A DNA stretch of 64,000 nt from Ferruginibacter sp. HRS2-29. Lineage in GTDB: Bacteria > Bacteroidota > Bacteroidia > Chitinophagales > Chitinophagaceae. The stretch is from contig NZ_RJUB01000126.1 of the NCBI RefSeq assembly GCF_024343615.1, positions 27,929-91,928 on the forward strand. The letters are read 5' to 3'. A program made the translations under genes and the position numbers. This document shows positions 34,424 through 42,420 of the stretch, piece after piece (position 1 is the first letter of the stretch; each line of letters starts with the position of its first letter). The notes under the pieces were generated by a model that was not told the origin of the DNA, did no database searches, and worked only from the letters and a program-made list of their open reading frames with translations.

Positions 34424-34453
34424 GCCGCCGGGTATTTCCCCGGCGGTTTTTTT
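34424..34453 (+). terminator. Terminator after the M1 peptidase
   Basis: CCGCCGGG-TATTT-CCCCGGCGG followed by TTTTTTT. Confidence 0.88.
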
Positions 34454-34546
34454 GTGTAACTTAACAGGGTAAACCGCAGACAAGTGTTCGTTTGCCGGCA
34501 TTTTCCCTGAAGTATGAGAAGGATTTTTTAGACTAAAATCTTTCAT

Positions 34547-35248
34547 ATGTTTCAATCTTTACGGGCAAAATCGGGGGCTCTTGTGCGGGAAGTCCACTAC
34601 AGGGGCATATGGAAATTTTTGAAGTTCAAATATTTCGAGCATTATTACCGCCGTAAGTTCCGCAATATGGGCGTGGTGCACCCGGATGGCAATTTCGACC
34701 TGGAAGATACCAATGCCCGCTCGGTGCATAACGATGCACATCCCAACCATGCTTCTTCCTTCTATCATTTAAAAAAAGTGTTTCAAAAAACAGGTCTGCC
34801 TGCTACCGGAATACATTTGCTCGATATCGGCTGCGGCGACGGGCGCGTGCTCAACATGGCCATGCTGCTGCAGGTAAACGAAGTGTTTGGTGTGGAACTC
34901 GATAGAATAGCTTCGGAAAGTGCCCGAAGAAATTGCGAAACAATGAGCCGTAATGGATACAAAGTACCCTGGCAGGTGGGAAAGAACGATGCTACGGTTT
35001 ATAAGATCCCCGACACTGTCAACCTGATCTACCTGTTCAACCCCTTTGGAAAAAAGACGATGGAAGCTGTGGTGATGAATATCATTGAACATGCGCAACA
35101 GAAAAAAGAGCCGCTCTTTGTAGCCTATTGCATCCCCGGTTTTCCCGAATTATTTACAGAACAGGCTTGCTGCGAAAATATTTACCAGACGTTCAATGTG
35201 CAGGGCGATCATTCAGACATGGTGATCTTTAGTATCCACAAAAGATGA
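34547..35248 (+). CDS. Class I SAM-dependent methyltransferase
   Basis: This 233-residue protein contains a Rossmann methyltransferase core: motif I LLDIGCGDGRVLNMA (about residues 86-100), acidic loop VFGVELD, and motif IV-like NLIYLFNPFGKKTMEAV. The N-terminal ~80 residues hold HPNHASSFYHLKKVF, a substrate region seen in related proteins of unknown substrate. The closest relatives I can think of are protein- or small-molecule methyltransferases, but the target cannot be told. It is convergent with the next gene and the stops are only three bases apart. Confidence 0.8.
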   Translation: MFQSLRAKSGALVREVHYRGIWKFLKFKYFEHYYRRKFRNMGVVHPDGNFDLEDTNARSVHNDAHPNHASSFYHLKKVFQKTGLPATGIHLLDIGCGDGRVLNMAMLLQVNEVFGVELDRIASESARRNCETMSRNGYKVPWQVGKNDATVYKIPDTVNLIYLFNPFGKKTMEAVVMNIIEHAQQKKEPLFVAYCIPGFPELFTEQACCENIYQTFNVQGDHSDMVIFSIHKR

Positions 35249-35251
35249 TCA

Positions 35252-36715
35252 TCATTTACAGGCTCTCATCAAAAACATCATTGCCAGGAGTATAAGTGCG
35301 GCTATCCTGAGGTAAAATTTTGCATCGTAAGGTGGAGAATGGCTTTTTCTCCTGCGAACAAGTTCCTTCAATTCCTGCTGGTGTACGTGATAGTTTTGGG
35401 AACTTAGGTCATATTTTTCGCGTGTGGGAATATCCACTTTTACTAACCGGTGTTGTTCGGGATCGTATACTTCGTGATTGGCAAATTCCCCATAGATGTT
35501 CCAGTTCTTACGCACGGTCATGATGCCTTTTTCAAAAGTGAGTTCGGCTTCTTTATCACCATTCTCAAACCACCCGATATACGTTATGCCATCTGCGTTC
35601 CGGCCATTTTCATACCGTTGCAAAATGCGCTTTTGTCCATTTTCATAATAGGAAATGATATCGCCATGATATTGCCCCTGGTCATCAAAAGGCTGTACGA
35701 AATACAATTTTCCCGAAGGGAAATATTCTTCCCAGGTTCCTTTGCGTAACCTGTTCTCAAAAAATTTACGGTACTTCAGCTTCCCGTTCTCAAACCATTC
35801 TTTTATTTCCCCTTCGGGATGATCGTTGATGTAAGATCCTTCATGCTTCAGCATCCCGTTTTCATGGTACTCTTTCACATAACCGTTTCGGATAAACGCA
35901 TGTAAAGGGCTTTCCGGATCTTTTAATTTTTCGACGATGTAGGCATCTTTCGCGTCCCAGTTCCTGAGCAGATGTTTTGTCTGCCAGGGGAACAAGCGTG
36001 TTGCCAGTTTTTCAGCATCAAATTCCAGCTCTTCTTCGGTTTGCGGAGCGTAAGTGATAAAAGCCGCGGGAGGGTTGACCCCGAGTTTTTGATACGCCAA
36101 TAATTTATGATGGCCATCGAGCACAAAATATTCCGAATAAAGATCCCCGATGGAGCTCTGGAAAAGTATCACGAGCGGACGCTCGCCGCTGCTGATCTTT
36201 TCTTCAAAATATTGTACACGTGTTTGATCGATGGAAGACATGGGTTGCTTAGCATACAACGAAGTGTCGACCTCATAATTATTGTATGTGCTGTATTCGA
36301 GGATATTGCTGATATAATACGTTGGGTCTTTGGCCTGCATCGCCAGCTTATGTTCTTTTTGCTTCTCTTCGGTCTTTGCAATATCGGTGGCTTCGGTTAT
36401 TTCCAATGTTATGGAATCCATGCTGGCGAACGACAAATAATATTCGCCCGATTGGAACAATGGAAAAATAGGGCTCAGCAGATCGTAGAGCCCCTGCAGG
36501 TTTTCAGAAAAATCAGTGTTGAGATGGCCGAGCAGTTTATCGCGAAGAGCATTCCGGTATTCTTGATCGTAGGGGAGCAGGCAGAAATATTTACCGATCG
36601 ATCCGCGGCAATCGCCCCATACCACAGACAAAGGAGCACGAAAGGAAAAATAACTTCCGATCTCGCTTAACCCGATCGAGATCAGGCCTTGTCCGTTGGT
36701 GATGGTAAATTTCAT
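35252..36715 (-). CDS. ParB-like/YwqK-repeat protein with C-terminal membrane anchor
   Basis: This 487-residue protein is not a known family as a whole. Residues ~1-110 are an unrecognised globular domain (GQGLISIGLSEIGSYFSFR). Residues ~165-225 contain EYFVLDGHHKLLAYQKLGV, the GHHR-type motif of ParB/Srx-fold proteins. From ~275 to ~415 come five or six YwqK/MORN-like repeats (YHENGMLKHEGSYIND, WFENGKLKYRKFFEN, YYENGQKRILQRYENG). A single membrane helix ends the chain (LRIAALILLAMMFLMRACK). YwqK repeats are linked with toxin immunity in some Bacteroidota and ParB-fold proteins with CTP or nuclease chemistry; the combination is unexplained. Start taken at Met5 of the longer frame. Confidence 0.6.
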   Translation of the reverse strand: MKFTITNGQGLISIGLSEIGSYFSFRAPLSVVWGDCRGSIGKYFCLLPYDQEYRNALRDKLLGHLNTDFSENLQGLYDLLSPIFPLFQSGEYYLSFASMDSITLEITEATDIAKTEEKQKEHKLAMQAKDPTYYISNILEYSTYNNYEVDTSLYAKQPMSSIDQTRVQYFEEKISSGERPLVILFQSSIGDLYSEYFVLDGHHKLLAYQKLGVNPPAAFITYAPQTEEELEFDAEKLATRLFPWQTKHLLRNWDAKDAYIVEKLKDPESPLHAFIRNGYVKEYHENGMLKHEGSYINDHPEGEIKEWFENGKLKYRKFFENRLRKGTWEEYFPSGKLYFVQPFDDQGQYHGDIISYYENGQKRILQRYENGRNADGITYIGWFENGDKEAELTFEKGIMTVRKNWNIYGEFANHEVYDPEQHRLVKVDIPTREKYDLSSQNYHVHQQELKELVRRRKSHSPPYDAKFYLRIAALILLAMMFLMRACK

Positions 36716-36727
36716 ACAAAACAGCAT

Positions 36728-36803
36728 GAAAAATTAAGAGTTAAGAATTAAGAATTAAGAATGACAACTCAGGCATTCGTAATTCGTAATTTTTAATTCG
36801 TAA
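36728..36803. repeat. AATTAAGAATT / AATTCGTAATT inverted repeat
   Basis: AAGAATTAAGAATTAAGAATG on the left faces CATTCGTAATTCGTAATT on the right. The right end supplies the TAA stop codon of the minus-strand gene ending at 36804. Confidence 0.75.
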
Positions 36804-37304
36804 TTAATTGGCTTTCCTGCACCAGATCACCAGTTGCTCTTCGTCAGATGGCATGATCACTTTCAGCAATCCATCCTTGATCTCAACAGGCCCTGTTATA
36901 GATTTTTTTGTATCCTTATCAGTAAAAGTGATCAGGTTTTTAGTGGCATCATATTGACCGATATTCTCCTTCTTTTCACCTTCGTAAATGCCCCCGTTTT
37001 TATCGATATTGATGGTGATCTTCTGGAATGCACTTCCCAAGGTAGCTTTCAAAACGTCTACCGTACCTGCTTTGGCGGCACTGTCCATTTTACCATCCTT
37101 GTCCAGCTCTTTCATGAAGGCATCCGAAAAAAATACAGAATCCTTATCTACATCTATATACATCAGGTTGCCTATCTCCACTTTTGCCGGTTTCCAGGAA
37201 CCTTCGAGTTTTGCCTGTGCAAAGCAGGCTGCTGAACAAAAGAGGAGTGCAGCAATTACCAGGCTGACTTTGATCATTTTTATCATTGTAGTTGTTTTTA
37301 TCAT
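36804..37304 (-). CDS. Small secreted protein, paralogue A
   Basis: This protein of up to 166 residues has a signal peptide best read from Met7 or Met10 (MIKVSLVIAALLFCSAACFAQ). The mature part has a lipocalin-like strand pattern: LEGSWKPAKVEIGN, FQKITINIDKNGGIYEG, NLITFTDKDTKKSITGPVEIKDGLLKVIMP and VIWCRKAN at the end. It is clearly a paralogue of the next minus-strand gene. Function unknown; a single Cys in the mature region (WCRK) is shared by both. The stop codon is within an AT-rich repeat. Confidence 0.65.
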   Translation of the reverse strand: MIKTTTMIKMIKVSLVIAALLFCSAACFAQAKLEGSWKPAKVEIGNLMYIDVDKDSVFFSDAFMKELDKDGKMDSAAKAGTVDVLKATLGSAFQKITINIDKNGGIYEGEKKENIGQYDATKNLITFTDKDTKKSITGPVEIKDGLLKVIMPSDEEQLVIWCRKAN

Positions 37305-37333
37305 TGATTAATTGAGAACGACATGCTTAATGC

Positions 37334-37792
37334 TCAGTTGGTTTTCCTGCACCACAATACCACCTTGTCTTCCGCCACCGGCGAAACAAATTTCAGCAAT
37401 CCATCCTTCATTTCTACCGGAAGGGTCTTTTCTTTTTTCCTGGTGTTATCAATAAAGGTGATCGTATTATCCGAAGCATTGTAGTGACCCATTTTTTCAT
37501 GTTCCGAATTTTCGTAAATACTACCTTCTTTATCGATAGTGAAAACAAGTTTGCTGAAATCCTTTAGCAACGCACGTCTTAAACCGGCACTATCCTTTAT
37601 ATCTTTTCGACCATATATTTTAATAAAGCTCATTTCGATATGGATCGAATCTTTTTCCATGTCAATATAAACCTGGTCGGACACGGTGAGCGACACTGCT
37701 GTCCATGTGCCGCTAAGGCTTTGCTGGGCATACGAATTCCCCGACATAGTAAGTGAGAACAGTAAGCAAAAAATAATCTTAAAATGATTCAT
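37334..37792 (-). CDS. Small secreted protein, paralogue B
   Basis: This 152-residue protein with signal peptide (MNHFKIIFCLLFSLTMSGNSYAQ, cut after YAQ) shares the same layout as the adjacent gene: LSGTWTAVSLTVSD, VYIDMEKDSIHIE, FTIDKEGSIYEN, NTITFIDNTRKKEKTLPVEMKDGLLKFVSP and VLWCRKTN at the end. The two probably arose by tandem duplication and have diverged strongly. They may form one transcript with the MATE gene upstream (10-base gap). Confidence 0.68.
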   Translation of the reverse strand: MNHFKIIFCLLFSLTMSGNSYAQQSLSGTWTAVSLTVSDQVYIDMEKDSIHIEMSFIKIYGRKDIKDSAGLRRALLKDFSKLVFTIDKEGSIYENSEHEKMGHYNASDNTITFIDNTRKKEKTLPVEMKDGLLKFVSPVAEDKVVLWCRKTN

Positions 37793-37801
37793 CGATATCG
37801 T

Positions 37802-39160
37802 TTAAGTGGCAGGCTTTGTTTTCCATCTCCCGCTTTTCAAATATAAGAATGCCATGAGGAAGATGGCCGTCCAGTACACAAATTCATTGCTCCATGCCAT
37901 TGCCAGCGAAACGTAATGCAGCTTGGTGAAATACCAGGTATATCCCATGTAGAGCGAGATAGCCACAATCTCTATCGCCAGGTTCATCCTTGTCTTGCCG
38001 GTACCTGTTACGCCATTGAGCCACACATTGGCGATGCTCAGGAACAAAATGCCCAGCGTAACCACACGGATCACCGGGATGCCCTGCTGCACAAAATTTT
38101 CATCCTGTCCGAATAAACGGAAAAATAATTCAGGGAAAAGGTTCAGGCAGCCGCAGATCACAGCGCCGAAAAGAAAACTCCAGCAGGTGATGCGGGTGAT
38201 GGCAGGCAGGACGAGGTCTTCGCGTTTTTGTCCCATGAGGTTCCCCACCATGGTATTGGAAGTGCTGGCAAACGACCACACGAATACCCCTGCAAGTCCG
38301 AATACATTGCGCATGATATTACTGATCGCTTTGGAATCATCGCCCTTTGAGGCGATCAGCAGAAAGAATACCAGCCAGGTACTTACACTGATCAGGTATT
38401 GCAAAACCAGCGGCAGCGATACTTTCAATACTTCCTTACTGATGACCTTATCGAAAATGAATGTTTTTAATAGGCCGTATTTTTTCTTCAGCCCTGTACT
38501 ATTGAGTACGATCAGTACCGTGATGAACCCGGCGAATTCGGCCATTACGGAAGCCACCGCGGCGCCATTGAAACCCATTTGGGGGAAACCGGCCTTACCA
38601 AAAATGAGCAGGTAATCGAACAATATGTTCACCAATGCTTCGGCGATGAACCCGATCATCAGGTAGCGGCTGTTGAGCGAAGCCACCAGGAACGCGTTGC
38701 CCATCTGGAAGAGGTACAGGAACGGCAGGCCGAAAATACGGATGCGCAGGAAACCCATTTCGCGGGGATAATTGGCAGGATCTGATGCCGCCTGCATGAT
38801 GAAAGGCGCTATCAGCCAGGTGAAAATGATGCATACCACCGCAAATTGAAGGCTGATGCGTATGCCCTGGGTAAGGATGGTTTTGAAAGCATCTGGTTTA
38901 TCGGCACCAGCATATTTTGAAAAAACAGTCTGCATGGCATTATTCAACCCATTGCCCGCTACCGCGAAAATGAGGTAAAATACCCCGGTGATACCTGCGC
39001 TGCCGAGCGCTTCTTCGCTTACACGCCCCAGGAATATGCTGTTAATAAGCAGGTTGAGCTGTGGAATAAGAATGGCCAGCGTGATCGGCAGGGCGATAGA
39101 GAGTATCTGCCGGTTGTTGACCTCAACTTTTAAATTATTGTTTGATACCGCTGTTTCCAT
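37802..39160 (-). CDS. MATE family multidrug/cation exporter
   Basis: This 452-residue inner-membrane protein of twelve helices belongs to the MatE superfamily: LPITLAILIPQLNLLINSIFLGRVSEEALGSAGI at the start, a central loop with GAAVASVMAEF, and a second half beginning LKVSLPLVLQYLIS. It exports organic cations with Na+ or H+ as counter-ion; the substrate is unknown. The frame is open to 39259 but the extra 33 residues overlap the divergent DUF3822 gene and lack a matching pattern, so ATG at 39160 is preferred. A TAATTTTG box lies upstream on the minus strand (about 39191-39198). Confidence 0.85.
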   Translation of the reverse strand: METAVSNNNLKVEVNNRQILSIALPITLAILIPQLNLLINSIFLGRVSEEALGSAGITGVFYLIFAVAGNGLNNAMQTVFSKYAGADKPDAFKTILTQGIRISLQFAVVCIIFTWLIAPFIMQAASDPANYPREMGFLRIRIFGLPFLYLFQMGNAFLVASLNSRYLMIGFIAEALVNILFDYLLIFGKAGFPQMGFNGAAVASVMAEFAGFITVLIVLNSTGLKKKYGLLKTFIFDKVISKEVLKVSLPLVLQYLISVSTWLVFFLLIASKGDDSKAISNIMRNVFGLAGVFVWSFASTSNTMVGNLMGQKREDLVLPAITRITCWSFLFGAVICGCLNLFPELFFRLFGQDENFVQQGIPVIRVVTLGILFLSIANVWLNGVTGTGKTRMNLAIEIVAISLYMGYTWYFTKLHYVSLAMAWSNEFVYWTAIFLMAFLYLKSGRWKTKPAT

Positions 39161-39205
39161 AAAGTCAGCAAAATAAATCTTATTTTGCGACCCAAAATTA
39201 ATTAT

Positions 39206-40036
39206 TTGAAGACCGCTTTTAAAATATTGCCAACGGAAGAAATCAGCCGGCCGCAGCACCTGCTGGTAGAAGCCGGAACCGAAAATATTTCGTTTCTTTT
39301 GTATACGAGGTCGCCGTTCCGGGGGGAGGGGTTGCTGGCATACCAGCTAGAAGGGGTTCAGGATGCAACACAGGTGGCGGCCGATCTCAAAACATTGCTG
39401 GCGGATGAGCCTCTTTTAAAACAAAGTTTCCATTCTACCCGTATCTTATATAATGTAAAAGAAGCTACGCTGGTTCCTTCCAGCTTTCACAACCCGTTTG
39501 TGAAGGAAGAAATACTGGCGTTGATATTTGGAAGTGATAAAGATGCGGCTGTATCGGATGAGCAGGTGAAGGGAAAGGATATGGTGAATATTTACCGTGT
39601 TAACAGATCAATCGTGGATGCGCTGCGGGAGTTCTTTCCGTTCTCCGTTTCGGGCCATGTCAATACATTGCTGATACCGCAGGTACCGGTGGAAGGGGCC
39701 AGGCTGCATTGCATCATTTACCAGCAATCGGTAAATATGCTGCTGCTGAAGGACGGCAGGCTACAGATAGCCCGTCATTTTTCTTACACTACGGCCATCG
39801 ACATCGTATATCAATTACTTCATACCTGCCGGGAATTTGAACTTCAGCCGGAGGATGTTCAATTAGCATTAAGCGGCATGATAGACGGAAAGTCAGCGCT
39901 TTACAAAGAGTTATATAATTATTTTTTACAGGTAGAATTCAGTCCTTTGCCGGAGAGTGTCACCTTATCAGCAGGGTTTGAAGAATTTCCCCCACATTAT
40001 TTTCAACATTTAATCTCACTGGCTGCATGCGAATAA
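39206..40036 (+). CDS. DUF3822 family protein
   Basis: This 276-residue cytoplasmic protein (MKTAFKILPTEEISRPQHLL when read from TTG) belongs to the Bacteroidota DUF3822 family, with an actin/ASKHA-like strand layout: ISFLLYTRSPFRGEGLLAYQ, STRILYNVKEATLVPSSFH, LHCIIYQQSVNMLLLKDGRLQIARHF, VQLALSGMIDGKSALYKEL. It is almost always found before rsmD and coaD, and here the rsmD start overlaps its last ten bases. No ATG exists near the N-terminus; TTG at 39206 or at 39185 must be used. Function unknown. Confidence 0.82.
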   Translation: MKTAFKILPTEEISRPQHLLVEAGTENISFLLYTRSPFRGEGLLAYQLEGVQDATQVAADLKTLLADEPLLKQSFHSTRILYNVKEATLVPSSFHNPFVKEEILALIFGSDKDAAVSDEQVKGKDMVNIYRVNRSIVDALREFFPFSVSGHVNTLLIPQVPVEGARLHCIIYQQSVNMLLLKDGRLQIARHFSYTTAIDIVYQLLHTCREFELQPEDVQLALSGMIDGKSALYKELYNYFLQVEFSPLPESVTLSAGFEEFPPHYFQHLISLAACE

Positions 40037-40566
40037 TCAGCGGCATACATGGTGGCAGAAGAATTAACCCGCCTGCAAACATGCCTCATACCAGGCCTAC
40101 CACGGATATAGCTAAGGAAGGGCTTTTCAATATTTTGCAGAACAACCTGGAAATAGATGAATTGAAAACGCTGGATCTTTTTGGCGGCACCGGCTGCATC
40201 AGTTACGAACTGGCCAGCAGGGGGGCGCCCGATCTCACCATCGTGGAGAAAGACAATAAGATGTACGATTTCATCAAAAACACGGCTGAAATGCTGAAGC
40301 TCGAGAATTTCAAGCTCGTAAAATCAGATGTGTTCAAGTTCATGGAAAGTACCAACCAGCAATACGATTTCATCTTTGCCGGCCCGCCGTATGCGCTTAC
40401 CACCATCGATGACCTGCCGAAAATGGTGTTTGAAAAAAATCTGCTGACAAAAGGCGGATGGTTTGTGCTGGAGCATACACCGAGGAACGATTATAAAAAA
40501 TTCCCTTTTTACCGGTCGGAGAGGAATTACGGCACCACGATATTTTCTGTCTTCATAAACGAATAG
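40027..40566 (+). CDS. rsmD: 16S rRNA (guanine-966 N2) methyltransferase RsmD
   Basis: This 179-residue methyltransferase starts with MRIISGIHGGRRI and has TRPTTDIAKEGLFNIL, the SAM-binding LDLFGGTGCISYELASRGA, and motif IV FIFAGPPYAL. The canonical (D/N)PPY of RsmD is GPPY here, with Asp replaced by Gly; this may be a lineage trait. It methylates G966 in the 30S subunit. Translation is probably coupled to the DUF3822 gene. Confidence 0.9.
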   Translation: MRIISGIHGGRRINPPANMPHTRPTTDIAKEGLFNILQNNLEIDELKTLDLFGGTGCISYELASRGAPDLTIVEKDNKMYDFIKNTAEMLKLENFKLVKSDVFKFMESTNQQYDFIFAGPPYALTTIDDLPKMVFEKNLLTKGGWFVLEHTPRNDYKKFPFYRSERNYGTTIFSVFINE

Positions 40567-40636
40567 AACCACAGAGACACAGAGTATATTTTTTCAGCCT
40601 CCGTGTTACTCCGTGTCCTCTGTTTCTCTGTGGTTC
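40566..40636. repeat. GAACCACAGAGACACAGAG inverted repeat
   Basis: GAACCACAGAGACACAGAG faces GTCCTCTGTTTCTCTGTGGTTC around TATATTTTTTCAGCC. The first base belongs to the rsmD stop codon. A related copy is at 54441-54525. Confidence 0.88.
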
Positions 40637-40646
40637 AACAACCAAT

Positions 40647-41216
40647 ATGACAAAAAACGAACTCCGCATATCATACAAACAAAAGCGCCTCTCCATCACT
40701 TCGCAGCAAAAAAACAAGCTGGAGGATATAATTCTCATACAGTTTCAGCGGCTCAATATTGAGATCCCCGCGAATATCATGACCTATGCGCCTTTTGGAA
40801 AATTCAACGAGTTTGATCCGCAGCTGATCACCGATTATTGCCTTTTCAAAAATCCCGACCAGGTATTGAGTTATTCGGTGGTGGACGGCGATAGCAATGA
40901 TATGCGTGCGGTTATTGTGGAGGAAGACAGTATTTTTGTAAAAAACAGGTATGGCATCGGCGAACCGGAGAGCGGCGAAGAGATGCCTGTCGGCGAAATT
41001 GACCTGGTGATCGTCCCCATGCTGGCATTTGATGTAAACGGGCATCGGGTGGGTTACGGAAAAGGCTACTACGACCGTTTCCTGAAACGCTGCCGCGAAG
41101 ATGTGATCAGGATCGGCTTCAGTTTTTTTGAAGCGGAACAGCCGATTGATGATACCGATGAATGGGATGTGCCGCTGGATTTCTGCATCACCCCGGAAAC
41201 TATTTATGAATTTTAA
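40647..41216 (+). CDS. 5-formyltetrahydrofolate cyclo-ligase
   Basis: This 189-residue enzyme converts 5-formyl-THF to 5,10-methenyl-THF with ATP. It shows LRISYKQKRLSITSQQ at the N-terminus, IMTYAPFGKFNEFDP, the substrate-binding segment IDLVIVPMLAFDVNGHRVGYGKGYYDRFL and IGFSFFEAEQP. Length is standard. It is placed between rsmD and lpxK without functional links. Confidence 0.92.
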   Translation: MTKNELRISYKQKRLSITSQQKNKLEDIILIQFQRLNIEIPANIMTYAPFGKFNEFDPQLITDYCLFKNPDQVLSYSVVDGDSNDMRAVIVEEDSIFVKNRYGIGEPESGEEMPVGEIDLVIVPMLAFDVNGHRVGYGKGYYDRFLKRCREDVIRIGFSFFEAEQPIDDTDEWDVPLDFCITPETIYEF

Positions 41217-41230
41217 AAAACCAGATACGT

Positions 41231-42307
41231 TTGCTTAAAAGTTTCAGATACCTGCTTTTCCCTTTTGCACTTATTTATGGTGCGGTGGTGTGGCTGCGCA
41301 ACTGGATGTTTGACAAGAACATCCTCAAATCGGCTTCTTTTAATTTTCCCATCATCTGCGTGGGAAACCTGGCTACTGGTGGAACAGGCAAAACACCCAT
41401 GACCGAATACCTGGTGGAATTGCTGCAGGATAAATATATAACGGCAACGCTTAGCCGAGGATACAAACGTAAGACAAAAGGGTTTGCCATCGCCAGCGAT
41501 GCCACCACAGCGCTCGATATCGGTGATGAGCCGATGCAGTTCCATCAGAAATTTCCAAAGCTCACGGTGGCGGTAGGAGAGGAGAGGCTGGTGGCGATAC
41601 CGCAGTTGCTGCACGACCGGCCGGAAACGGAGGTGATCATTCTCGACGATGCTTTCCAGCATCGTACAGTAAAAGCCGGGTTGAACATATTGCTGACCGA
41701 ATATAAAAACCTCTACACCCGCGACCTGATGGTGCCTGCGGGCGACCTGCGTGATGTGAAAAAAAGTGCCCGCAGGGCGGATGTGATCGTGGTGACCAAA
41801 TGCAAACCCGGGCTTTCGGAAGAAGAAAGAAAAGCGCTCATTGCAGAGATAAAACCATTGGCGAACCAATCGGTATTTTTTACGGAGATCGTTTACTCAC
41901 AACCTTATCACCTGTTCAGCAAAGCGCCGGTGCAGATGGATGGTAATACCGATTGCCTGCTCGTTTGCGGGATCGCCAATCCCAAACCATTGAAAGAATT
42001 CCTGGCTTCGCAGGTGCATAGTTATGATATGCTGCGGTATGCGGATCATCATATTTTTTCTACCGATGACCTGAAAGACATCAAAAAACAATTTGAAAAA
42101 CTGCAGTCGGAGCAGAAAATCGTTTTAACCACAGAAAAAGATGCCGTGCGCCTGGAAAAATATAAAAACGAGCTGCTGGATTTCCCGGTCTTTGTAATTC
42201 CTATTCGTCACCGCTTTTTATTCGGCGAAACCGAAAAATTTGCCGGTATAATCTTCAATTCTGTTAATAAATATGCAAATTCCACTCCCGACGCTGCCGT
42301 TGGGTAA
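41231..42307 (+). CDS. lpxK: Tetraacyldisaccharide 4'-kinase
   Basis: This 358-residue inner-membrane-associated kinase phosphorylates lipid A precursor. It has an N-terminal membrane-binding helix (LLFPFALIYGAVVWLRNW), the P-loop CVGNLATGGTGKTPMTEY (Gly45-Pro56), TLSRGYKRKTKG, VAVGEERLVAIPQL, VIILDDAFQHRTVKAGL and DLMVPAGDLRD. The start is TTG at 41231; a stop is in frame at 41207 and no ATG is available. The TTG lies inside a TACGTTTG sequence that itself looks like a -7 box. Presence of lpxK shows that this organism makes lipid A. Confidence 0.9.
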   Translation: MLKSFRYLLFPFALIYGAVVWLRNWMFDKNILKSASFNFPIICVGNLATGGTGKTPMTEYLVELLQDKYITATLSRGYKRKTKGFAIASDATTALDIGDEPMQFHQKFPKLTVAVGEERLVAIPQLLHDRPETEVIILDDAFQHRTVKAGLNILLTEYKNLYTRDLMVPAGDLRDVKKSARRADVIVVTKCKPGLSEEERKALIAEIKPLANQSVFFTEIVYSQPYHLFSKAPVQMDGNTDCLLVCGIANPKPLKEFLASQVHSYDMLRYADHHIFSTDDLKDIKKQFEKLQSEQKIVLTTEKDAVRLEKYKNELLDFPVFVIPIRHRFLFGETEKFAGIIFNSVNKYANSTPDAAVG

Positions 42308-42368
42308 ATAATCTTCACATTAGCGCTTTAAAATGATAAACGGTAACTTTCGTAGATCAGAGTTCCAT

Positions 42369-42376
42369 TATTTTTG
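42369..42376 (+). promoter_or_regulatory. -7 element TATTTTTG
   Basis: Matches TAnnTTTG; TTTCG about 19 bases upstream is a fair -33. The ATG at 42421 is 44 bases downstream. Confidence 0.55.
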
Positions 42377-42420
42377 CCGCATCATTTGATACCCGTTCAA
42401 CCAGAAATTAATTTAATAAC

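Noticed and set aside
37802..39259. 33-residue N-terminal extension of the MATE exporter
   Set aside because: It overlaps the divergent DUF3822 gene; the ATG at 39160 gives the usual N-terminus.
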